Assembly: GCA_023432075.1 (NCBI GenBank)
Contig: JAEYVD010000422.1
Span: forward strand, 1 to 5,015
DNA from: Pseudomonadota bacterium
Lineage (GTDB): Bacteria > Pseudomonadota > Gammaproteobacteria > Burkholderiales > Burkholderiaceae_B
Reading direction: 5' to 3'
Length of the DNA stretch: 5,015 nt
The notes beneath the pieces were generated by a model. That model was given only the letters and a program-made list of their open reading frames with translations, did no database searches and was not told where the DNA came from. Each line of letters begins with the position of its first letter. Within the stretch, counting starts at the first letter, position 1. Positions 1 through 5,015 of the stretch are shown here, piece after piece. A program made the translations under genes and the position numbers.

Positions 1-2
1 CG

Positions 3-161
3 GATCGCAGCTATGCCTGGATCCTTGCGCGCGACAAGACACTGAATGCGCAGACGCGCGACGACATCCTGAGCCGCGCCAAGGCGTTGGGCCTGGACAC
101 CGACGCGTTCATCTGGGTCAGCCAGGATCGCGAACAGCCGCCGCTGGAACCGGCTTCCTGA
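3..161 (+). CDS. Bacterial lipocalin (Blc-like), C-terminal part
   Basis: This is the last 52 codons of an open frame that enters from upstream and stops at TGA 159-161. The peptide begins DRSYAWILAR, which matches the final beta-strand motif (YAW-x-L-x-R) of bacterial outer-membrane lipocalins such as E. coli Blc. A short helix follows (residues about 18-30 of the fragment, TRDDILSRAKALGLDT), then a polar tail, as in that family. Family members are usually lipoproteins that bind lysophospholipids or fatty acids in an eight-stranded barrel and are induced by envelope or stationary-phase stress. The signal peptide and most of the barrel lie outside the window, so lipoprotein status cannot be checked. 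The stop is 16 bases before the photolyase start, so the two are probably co-transcribed. The family call is fairly secure; the ligand is unknown. Confidence 0.8.
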   Translation, partial: DRSYAWILARDKTLNAQTRDDILSRAKALGLDTDAFIWVSQDREQPPLEPAS

Positions 162-164
162 TGC

Positions 165-170
165 GAGGTG
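165..170 (+). promoter_or_regulatory. Ribosome binding site of the photolyase gene
   Basis: GAGGTG lies 7 bases before ATG 178, in the short gap after the lipocalin stop. It supports ATG 178 as the start, rather than the GTG at 168, which opens a different and short frame. Confidence 0.65.
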
Positions 171-177
171 GCGCGCC

Positions 178-1728
178 ATGACATCCGGACGCGGTGGCGC
201 GCGCACCCTGCGCTTGATTCTCGGCGACCAGCTGAACCCGCTGCACAGCTGGTTCGCCCGGATCGATCCAGACGTGGTGTACGTGCTGATGGAGGTGCGT
301 CAAGAGACGGACTACGTGCTGCACCACGCGCAAAAAATCCTGGCGATATTCGCCGCCATGCGCGATTTCGCGCGCCATCTGCGCCAGGCCGGACATCGCG
401 TGCGTTATGTCGCGATCGACAATCCCAGCAATCGGCAGGACATCACCCAGAATCTGGCGGCGCTGATGGCGCACTATGGTGCGCGGGAACTGGGCTACCA
501 GCAGCCCGATGAATGGCGGGTCAGCGAGGTCCTTGGCGACTGGTGTGCGGCGCAAGCATTTTCTGTGCGGCAGGCGGACACCGAGCATTTCTATACGACG
601 CGTGGTGAAGTGGCCAAGTTCTTCGGCCCCCGCAAGAAGTGGCTCATGGAAACGTTCTACCGCCATATGCGCCAGCGCCATGGCGTGCTGATGGACGCAT
701 CGGGCGCGCCGGCGGGCGGCAGATGGAACTTTGACCACGACAACCGCAAGCCCTGGCCGGGCGAGCCGCAGCTGCCGTCCGACGCCCGGCCGGTGCACGA
801 CCATCGCGCGTTGTGGGAAACGGTGCAGCAGGCAGGCGTGAAGAGCTTTGGCAATCCGCAAGCCGGTGCATTCCGCTGGCCGTTGAATCGCGCGCAGGCG
901 CTTGCATGGCTGGCGCATTTCATCCAGCACGCGCTGCCAAACTTCGGGGCTTACGAAGACGCCATGAGCGCGGGCAATCCGCGCCTGTTTCACTCGCAGC
1001 TGTCGTTCGCGTTGAACACCAAGATGCTGCATCCCGACGAGCTGGTGCGGCAGGCGCAGGCCGCCTATGAAACGGGGCACGCGCCCCTGGCGGCCGTGGA
1101 AGGCTTCATCCGGCAGATCCTGGGGTGGCGCGAATATGTTCGGGGCGTGTATTGGGCGCACATGCCGGGTTATGAAACGCGCAACGCGTTGGAACACGAG
1201 CGCCCGTTGCCCGCGTGGTTCTGGACCGGGCAGACCACCATGCGATGCATGCGCGACGCCATCGGCAATTCGCTGGAAAACGCCTATGCGCACCATATCC
1301 AGCGCTTGATGGTCATCGGCAACTTCGCGCTGCTGGCCGGTCTGGACCCCGCCGCCGTGCACCAGTGGTACCTGGGCGTCTATGCCGATGCGTTCGAATG
1401 GGTCGAATTGCCCAACACGGTGGGCATGAGCCAGTTTGCCGACGGGGGGTTGCTGGGCACCAAACCCTATGTCAGCAGCGCGTCTTATATCGACAGGATG
1501 AGCGATTACTGCCGGGCGTGTCCGTACGACAAGAAGCAGAAGACGGGCGAACGTGCCTGCCCGTTCAATGCCTTGTACTGGGATTTCTTCGCGCGCCATC
1601 AATCTCGGCTCGAAGACAACCCACGTCTGGCCTTGGTGTACCAACACTGGCAGAACCTGCCCCACGATGCGCAGACCGCGTTGCGCGACCAGGCCGCGCT
1701 GACCTTGAACCGCCTGGATGGGCTGTAG
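178..1728 (+). CDS. FeS-BCP / PhrB-type photolyase (probable (6-4) photolyase)
   Basis: A 516-residue cryptochrome/photolyase-related protein (COG3046 type). Family members use light and FAD to repair UV photoproducts in DNA; the best-studied one, Agrobacterium PhrB (about 507 aa), repairs (6-4) lesions, carries a [4Fe-4S] cluster and uses a ribityllumazine antenna. The N-terminal alpha/beta antenna domain starts with LRLILGDQLNP (about residues 11-21), and the helical FAD domain follows. Cysteines at 357, 445, 448 and 461 have the same 88/3/13 spacing as the PhrB cluster ligands. His372, His373 and Arg376 form the HHxxR motif implicated in (6-4) repair. Trp349, Trp397 and Tyr398 fall at the positions of PhrB's Trp342, Trp390 and Tyr391, which serve electron transfer. 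The offset is a constant +7, so no indel is needed across this region. The gene follows the lipocalin by 16 bases and probably shares its promoter, which is out of view. It is full length with no broken motif. Repair specificity is inferred from homology. Confidence 0.93.
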   Translation: MTSGRGGARTLRLILGDQLNPLHSWFARIDPDVVYVLMEVRQETDYVLHHAQKILAIFAAMRDFARHLRQAGHRVRYVAIDNPSNRQDITQNLAALMAHYGARELGYQQPDEWRVSEVLGDWCAAQAFSVRQADTEHFYTTRGEVAKFFGPRKKWLMETFYRHMRQRHGVLMDASGAPAGGRWNFDHDNRKPWPGEPQLPSDARPVHDHRALWETVQQAGVKSFGNPQAGAFRWPLNRAQALAWLAHFIQHALPNFGAYEDAMSAGNPRLFHSQLSFALNTKMLHPDELVRQAQAAYETGHAPLAAVEGFIRQILGWREYVRGVYWAHMPGYETRNALEHERPLPAWFWTGQTTMRCMRDAIGNSLENAYAHHIQRLMVIGNFALLAGLDPAAVHQWYLGVYADAFEWVELPNTVGMSQFADGGLLGTKPYVSSASYIDRMSDYCRACPYDKKQKTGERACPFNALYWDFFARHQSRLEDNPRLALVYQHWQNLPHDAQTALRDQAALTLNRLDGL

Positions 1729-1834
1729 AGACGCTCAACGCAAGAGCGCGAATCATTCCGGCGGCATTCATCCTGCGTTAAGGTCGGGCCGTTATGCTTG
1801 GCGCCCAAATACCCCATGGCAAACGTCAAGAATT

Positions 1835-1838
1835 GGAG
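1835..1838 (+). promoter_or_regulatory. Ribosome binding site of the CDF gene
   Basis: GGAG lies 8 bases before ATG 1847. It favours this start over the in-frame upstream start at 1718, which overlaps the photolyase gene and would add 43 residues unlike any CDF N-terminus. Confidence 0.65.
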
Positions 1839-1846
1839 CTGTATCC

Positions 1847-2833
1847 ATGACACCCCTTCGGCCCGCGCCCGACGCCCCCGAACATAACGAACACACGCCG
1901 GCAGAGCGCGCTGCCGCTGCCTCCCGCAGCACATGGGTCAGCGTGGGCGTCAATGTGGCGCTTGCGACCGCCCAGATCATCCTGGGCATATTCTCGAAAT
2001 CCCAGGGGTTGATCGCCGACGGCATCCACTCCTTGTCCGATCTGGTCGCCGACTTCATCGTGCTGCTTGCCAACCGGCATAGCCAGAAGGAAGCCGATGC
2101 CGGCCATCACTATGGGCATTACCGTTACGAGACCGCGGCGTCGTTTGCGCTGGGCATCTTGCTGCTGCTCGTGGGCGGCGGCATGCTCTGGGCGGCAATC
2201 AGCAAGCTGGAGCAGCCCGGCGCGATCCCGCAGGTGCATGGCATTGCCCTCTGGGTGGTGGGCGGCGCCCTGGTCGCCAAGGAAATCTTGTTCCGCTACA
2301 TGCTGGCCGTGGCCAAGCGCGTGAAGTCCAGCATGCTGGTGGCCAATGCCTGGCACGCGCGCTCGGATGCCGCTTCCTCGTTGGTGGTCGGCATCGGCAT
2401 CGTCGGCAACCTGCTCGGCTACCCGATTCTGGATCCCGTGGCGGCCGCCATCGTGGGGTTCATGGTGGCAAGAATGGGCTGGAATTTTGGCTGGGATGCC
2501 CTGCACGATCTGATGGACCGTGCGGCCGACGAGGACGAAACCGCAGCCATTCGCCGGACCTTGCTGGACACCGCCGGCGTTCAAGGCGTGCATGACCTGC
2601 GGACCCGAAAAATGGGCGACATGATCCTGGCCGATGCCCACCTGGAGATCGACGCGGCGTTGACCGTGGACGAAGGCCACAAGATCGCGGTCGAGGCCCG
2701 CCACCGGGTCATGCAGCGGCACCGTGTATTGAATCTGATGACCCACGTCGACCCCTGGCGGCGCACCGGCGCGCCGGCAAGTTCCGATCAGGGTGCGTCC
2801 GGCATCACGCCCTCTATTCAGCAGCAGTCCTGA
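1847..2833 (+). CDS. Cation diffusion facilitator (FieF/YiiP-like metal exporter)
   Basis: A 328-residue inner-membrane antiporter that should export a divalent metal (Zn, Fe, Mn or similar) in exchange for protons, probably as a homodimer. Six membrane segments can be placed at about residues 30-50, 56-75, 95-118, 129-150, 170-193 and 197-215, followed by a cytoplasmic domain at about 226-305. The transport site is HxxxD in TM2 (His61, Asp65) and HxxxD in TM5 (His170, Asp174). E. coli FieF has DxxxD in TM2, so this protein has the HD-HD arrangement seen in zinc transporters such as ZitB. Asp84, His87 and His91 match FieF site B. His249, His265, His278, His300 and Asp302 match the FieF cytoplasmic zinc site with identical spacing. 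The phrase VHDLRTR is shared with FieF almost unchanged. The N-terminus is Pro/Ala/Glu-rich and about 15 residues longer than FieF's, and the tail after residue 305 is low-complexity. The cytochrome b561 gene follows after 15 bases. The family is certain; the metal is not. Confidence 0.92.
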   Translation: MTPLRPAPDAPEHNEHTPAERAAAASRSTWVSVGVNVALATAQIILGIFSKSQGLIADGIHSLSDLVADFIVLLANRHSQKEADAGHHYGHYRYETAASFALGILLLLVGGGMLWAAISKLEQPGAIPQVHGIALWVVGGALVAKEILFRYMLAVAKRVKSSMLVANAWHARSDAASSLVVGIGIVGNLLGYPILDPVAAAIVGFMVARMGWNFGWDALHDLMDRAADEDETAAIRRTLLDTAGVQGVHDLRTRKMGDMILADAHLEIDAALTVDEGHKIAVEARHRVMQRHRVLNLMTHVDPWRRTGAPASSDQGASGITPSIQQQS

Positions 2834-2837
2834 AAAT

Positions 2838-2842
2838 AAGGA
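2838..2842 (+). promoter_or_regulatory. Ribosome binding site of the cytochrome b561 gene
   Basis: AAGGA is placed 6 bases before ATG 2849, inside the 15-base gap after the CDF stop. This indicates translation of the second gene from the same transcript. Confidence 0.7.
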
Positions 2843-2848
2843 ATCCTC

Positions 2849-3400
2849 ATGGCAATCAAGAACACCGATACACAGTTTGGCGGCCTCGTTATCGCGCTGC
2901 ACTGGCTCATGCTCGTCGTGCTGGCGCTGGTCTACGCCTGCATGGAGCTGCGCGGCCTGGCCACGAAAGGCACCGATCTCTACAACAACGTCAAGGCGCT
3001 GCATTTCTCGCTGGGGCTGTGCGTGATCGGGCTGGTTGCCTTGCGGCTGGCCATCCGCGTGGCCGCTGGCGCCGCGCCTGCCGTCCGGCCGCCGATGCCG
3101 ACTTGGCAGGAGGTGCTTGCCCGGCTGATGCACTACGCCCTGTATGCCTTCATGATCGCCACGCCGATTCTCGGCTGGCTGACGCTGAGCGCAGGCGGAA
3201 AGACCATTCCGTTGTTTGGCCTTGAAATGCCCGCCTTGGTGGGCGCGGACAAGGCGCTGGCAAGCCAGCTGAAAGAACTGCATGAAACCTTGGCGACGGC
3301 TGGCTACTTTCTGGTGGGCATGCACGCCGCCGCGGCGCTGTTTCACCACTACATCCTGCAGGACAATACGCTGGCGCGCATGCTGCCGGGACGTCGCTGA
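2849..3400 (+). CDS. Cytochrome b561 (CybB/YceJ family)
   Basis: A 183-residue di-heme b-type membrane cytochrome; E. coli CybB is about 176 residues. Members oxidise ubiquinol in the inner membrane, and CybB has been described as a superoxide:ubiquinone oxidoreductase. Four hydrophobic segments are visible at about residues 12-33, 47-70, 90-110 and 146-168. Histidines that can ligate heme are His18 (ALHW), His52 (ALHFSLG), His145 (LHETLA) and His159 (GMHAAAA). The 14-residue spacing of the last pair equals that of the CybB ligands. His95 (LMHY) begins the third helix and is also family-typical. His166, seven residues after the last ligand, corresponds to a conserved histidine that I recall being linked to quinone binding. 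The gene is 15 bases after the CDF exporter with its own ribosome site, so the two are probably one operon. A strong stem-loop follows 36 bases after the stop. The electron acceptor and physiological role cannot be read from the sequence. Confidence 0.9.
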   Translation: MAIKNTDTQFGGLVIALHWLMLVVLALVYACMELRGLATKGTDLYNNVKALHFSLGLCVIGLVALRLAIRVAAGAAPAVRPPMPTWQEVLARLMHYALYAFMIATPILGWLTLSAGGKTIPLFGLEMPALVGADKALASQLKELHETLATAGYFLVGMHAAAALFHHYILQDNTLARMLPGRR

Positions 3401-3436
3401 CGCCAGGCCCAACGCAACGCGAAACGCCGAACGTGC

Positions 3437-3466
3437 GCTAGCCCCTAGGGAAATCCCGGGGCTAGC
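3437..3466 (+). terminator. Perfect 9-bp stem-loop, possible transcription terminator
   Basis: GCTAGCCCC (3437-3445) is the exact reverse complement of GGGGCTAGC (3458-3466). The 12-base loop can pair further (GGG 3448-3450 with CCC 3455-3457 around an AAAT tip), leaving a two-base TA bulge. It lies just after the cytochrome b561 stop, where the CDF/cytochrome unit should end. There is no run of T after the stem, only ACTTTGCCC a few bases on. It may therefore act as a weak or Rho-assisted terminator, a transcript-stabilising 3' hairpin, or a protein-binding palindrome. The structure is clear; the role is inferred. Confidence 0.6.
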
Positions 3467-3472
3467 CTGGAC

Positions 3473-3498
3473 TTTGCCCTTCCCCTAGAATTTGCCCT
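3473..3498 (+). repeat. Short direct repeat TTTGCCCT flanking a TAGAAT box
   Basis: TTTGCCCT occurs at 3473-3480 and again at 3491-3498, 18 bases apart, which puts the copies on nearly the same face of the helix. Between them is CCCCTAGAAT, whose TAGAAT (3486-3491) differs by one base from the consensus sigma-70 -10 box. No good -35 box stands 16-18 bases upstream. This could be a promoter with flanking operator half-sites for the transporter operon, or chance. Confidence 0.3.
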
Positions 3499-3709
3499 GC
3501 CTTCACGCATTGAAGGCCGGCTCGGCAAGTTCCAAAGGCGCAACTGCCCGCAAGGCCGCTCAGTTTTTCTCGTCGACAACGGCGTCGACATCCTGCCGGG
3601 TTCTCGGCATACCCACACACCTATACACGTCTACGCGACTTTCGGCGTCGGCCTCTGCTCGTCCCTGCACTTTGCGCCGGGCGCCAGACCGTGCGCGCCG
3701 CGAGCGCAC

Positions 3710-3715
3710 AAGGGG
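3710..3715 (+). promoter_or_regulatory. Ribosome binding site of the binding-protein gene
   Basis: AAGGGG lies 9 bases before ATG 3725 and 15 before the in-frame ATG 3731. The spacing favours 3725, although either start leaves the Tat motif intact. Confidence 0.6.
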
Positions 3716-3724
3716 CCAATCAAC

Positions 3725-4966
3725 ATGAGCATGAACCGCCGTCAGTTTCTCTCGTCCACCGCTGCCACCGCTGCCTCCGCCACCCTGATGGGGCTCACCG
3801 GGTCGCGCGCCTTTGCGGCCGGCGAGGAAAAAATCAATGTCGCCGCCATCTACGATCTGTCGGGAGGACTGGACATCTACGGCAAGCCGGTGATGGACGC
3901 GCTGCGGTTTGCGGCCGAGGAAATCAACGCCAAGGGCGGCCTGCTGGACAAGCAGATCAACTTCATCGCCTACGACGCGCAGTCGAACATGCAGCTGTAT
4001 GCGCAGTTCGCGCAGCAGGCCGCGCTGCGCGACAAGGCCGCCGTGGTCCACGCCGGCATCACGTCCGCCTCGCGCGAGGTCGTGCGTCCGGTGCTCAACC
4101 GTTATCGCACCCTGTACTTCTACAACAACCAGTACGAAGGCGGCGTCTGCGACCGCAACTACTTCGCGGCCGGCGTGACGCCCGCACAGACCGTGCAGAA
4201 GCTCGCACCTTATGCCGTCAAGCACTGGGGCAAGAAGGTGTACATCGTGGCCGCCGACTACAACTACGGCCAGATCGTGTCCAACTGGGTGCGCAAGTAC
4301 GCGGCCGACGTGGGCGGCAAGACCGTTGCCACGGAATTCTTCCCGCTGGATGTGACCGACTTCGGCGCCGCCATTTCCAAGATCCAGACCGCCTCGCCCG
4401 ACTTCATCTGGTCGGGTCTCGTGGGCGGCGCGCACATGTCCTTCTATCGCCAATGGAAGGCCACCGGCATGACGGGCAAGATCCCGCTGGCCTCGACCAC
4501 CTTTGCCGGCGGCAATGAACACATCGTGCTGTCGCCCGAGGAATGCAACGGCTTTCTGGTCTGCCAGAACTACCTGCAAGAGCTGCCTGGCGCGGCCAAC
4601 GCCGACTTCGTCAAGCGGTTCCATGCCCGCTACGGCGCCGACTATCCCTACATCACCGAACTGGCCATGGGCGCCTATCAGGGCTTCATGCTGTGGGCCG
4701 AAGGCGTGCGCAAGGCCGGCTCGCTGGACCGCATGAAGGTCATTGAAGCGCTGGAATCCGGCATCGCCATCGATGCGCCGAGCGGCCGTGTGTCGCTGGA
4801 CCCCGCCACTCACCACTGCACGCTGGACGTGCACATCGCCGAAGTGCGTGACCGCAAGCTCAACCTGGTCGAGAGCTTCCCGCAGCAACAGCCCGGCGAT
4901 ACCGCGGCCGTCTGCGACCTGATCAAGAACCCGGCGGACAACCGTCAATACGCCATCAAGTTCTGA
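3725..4966 (+). CDS. ABC transporter substrate-binding protein, amide/urea (AmiC/UrtA/FmdD) branch, Tat-exported
   Basis: A 413-residue periplasmic binding protein that captures a small solute for an ABC importer. The N-terminus has a twin-arginine signal (NRRQFLS, Arg5-Arg6), a hydrophobic Ala/Thr-rich stretch, and a likely cleavage near residue 31 (AFA). The mature part follows the two-lobe type I fold: INVAAIYDLSGGLDIYG opens lobe 1, then SASREVVRPV and QYEG (about residues 118-139), ADYNYG (about 177-182), IDAPSGRVSL and THHCTLDVHIAEV near the end. These blocks match the amide/urea branch (AmiC, UrtA, FmdD) better than LivJ/LivK amino-acid binders. Tyr133 and Tyr179 correspond to ligand-pocket tyrosines of Pseudomonas AmiC (Tyr104, Tyr150), but AmiC's Thr106 is replaced by Asn135. 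Five cysteines (142, 274, 280, 365, 397) are notable for an exported protein. The permease gene starts 7 bases after the stop, so this opens an operon. The family is secure; the substrate could be urea, a short amide, an amino acid or a related compound. Confidence 0.88.
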   Translation: MSMNRRQFLSSTAATAASATLMGLTGSRAFAAGEEKINVAAIYDLSGGLDIYGKPVMDALRFAAEEINAKGGLLDKQINFIAYDAQSNMQLYAQFAQQAALRDKAAVVHAGITSASREVVRPVLNRYRTLYFYNNQYEGGVCDRNYFAAGVTPAQTVQKLAPYAVKHWGKKVYIVAADYNYGQIVSNWVRKYAADVGGKTVATEFFPLDVTDFGAAISKIQTASPDFIWSGLVGGAHMSFYRQWKATGMTGKIPLASTTFAGGNEHIVLSPEECNGFLVCQNYLQELPGAANADFVKRFHARYGADYPYITELAMGAYQGFMLWAEGVRKAGSLDRMKVIEALESGIAIDAPSGRVSLDPATHHCTLDVHIAEVRDRKLNLVESFPQQQPGDTAAVCDLIKNPADNRQYAIKF

Positions 4967-4973
4967 GCGTTCC

Positions 4974-5015
4974 ATGGATCTCGTTGCCATTTATGCCATC
5001 GATATCCTGGGTGCG
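4974..5015 (+). CDS. ABC transporter permease (LivH/UrtB-like), N-terminal 14 codons
   Basis: An open frame starts at ATG 4974, 7 bases after the binding-protein stop, and runs off the window. The peptide MDLVAIYAIDILGA is hydrophobic and resembles the first helix of LivH/UrtB-type inner-membrane permeases, which normally follow such a binding-protein gene. No strong Shine-Dalgarno is seen, so translation may be coupled to the upstream gene. The assignment rests mostly on context because only 14 codons are visible. Confidence 0.6.
   Translation, partial: MDLVAIYAIDILGA

Larger units (their letters stand above)
3401..3724. other. Intergenic region between cytochrome b561 and the ABC transporter
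   Basis: These 324 bases hold no gene I can support. The plus-strand frame 3492-3728 is Ser/Ala/Arg-rich, has no recognisable motif and runs into the binding-protein start. The minus-strand frames are the mirror of GC-rich coding DNA. The region contains the stem-loop at 3437-3466, the TTTGCCCT repeats, a weak AACTG/CAGTT hairpin (3542-3546 and 3561-3565) followed by T-rich sequence, and two GTCGAC sites (3572-3577, 3584-3589) within a CGTCGACA direct repeat of 12-base period. It most likely carries the end of one operon and the promoter and leader of the next. Confidence 0.6.

Noticed and set aside
118..1665. Long minus-strand open frame (515 aa) opposite the photolyase
   Set aside because: It mirrors the codon pattern of the photolyase gene in high-GC DNA, is His/Arg/Gly-rich with no family motif, and lies opposite a gene with complete functional residues.
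1737..1779. Inverted repeat AACGCA / TGCGTT after the photolyase stop
   Set aside because: The arms are six bases with a 31-base loop and no T-tract follows, which is too weak to call a terminator.
1767..1798. Possible promoter TTCATC/TATGCT before the CDF gene
   Set aside because: The TATGCT box (1793-1798) is fair, but the TTCATC box is 20 bases away, longer than usual, so I did not list it as a feature. A promoter in this 118-base gap is still plausible.
1718..1846. Upstream extension of the CDF protein to ATG 1718
   Set aside because: It would overlap the photolyase gene and add a 43-residue segment unlike CDF N-termini; ATG 1847 has a well-placed GGAG.
1826..3412. Long minus-strand open frame (528 aa) opposite the CDF and cytochrome genes
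   Set aside because: It spans two well-recognised genes and their gap, is rich in His/Gln/Arg and lacks any recognisable domain; it is best explained as a GC-driven shadow.
3622..3627. TATACA as a -10 box for the binding-protein gene
   Set aside because: It matches the consensus in part, but no acceptable -35 box lies 15-18 bases upstream.
3492..3728. Plus-strand frame of 78 codons in the intergenic region
   Set aside because: There is no convincing ribosome site, the composition is Ser/Arg/Ala-rich, no motif is seen, and it overlaps the start of the binding-protein gene out of frame.
3560..4990. Long minus-strand open frame (476 aa) opposite the binding protein
   Set aside because: It covers the binding-protein gene from end to end with Val/His/Gly/Arg-rich sequence and no motif; a shadow frame.

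Overview
The window is high-GC DNA, densely coding on the plus strand only. Its gene content (lipocalin, iron-sulfur photolyase, cation diffusion facilitator, cytochrome b561, amide/urea-type ABC uptake genes) fits a soil or host-associated betaproteobacterium. The style of the proteins suggests the Alcaligenaceae (Achromobacter/Bordetella). That placement is an inference from remembered protein style and composition, not from a marker gene.

Layout: (1) Positions 3-161 are the last 52 codons of a bacterial lipocalin (Blc-like) that begins upstream of the window. (2) Sixteen bases later (178-1728) is a complete FeS-BCP/PhrB-type photolyase, probably a (6-4) photolyase. All four cluster cysteines and the HHxxR motif sit at the spacing known from Agrobacterium PhrB. 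(3) After a 118-base gap, 1847-2833 encodes a FieF-like cation diffusion facilitator with complete metal sites. (4) Fifteen bases further on, 2849-3400 encodes a four-helix cytochrome b561. (5) Positions 3401-3724 hold no convincing gene. They contain a perfect 9-bp stem-loop just after the cytochrome gene, followed by a repeat-containing leader. (6) Positions 3725-4966 encode a Tat-exported solute-binding protein of the amide/urea (AmiC/UrtA/FmdD) branch. (7) At 4974 begins the permease of the same ABC transporter, cut by the window end.

The genes fall into three probable transcription units. The lipocalin and photolyase look like a stress or light-damage pair. The CDF exporter and cytochrome b561 are close enough to be co-translated and may link metal export to membrane redox. 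The binding protein and permease open an ABC uptake operon that continues beyond the window. I see no mobile element, RNA gene, CRISPR array or obvious new multi-gene system. The points most worth a second look are the metal-site variant of the CDF and its pairing with cytochrome b561, the altered ligand-contact positions of the binding protein, and the structured 324-base intergenic region.
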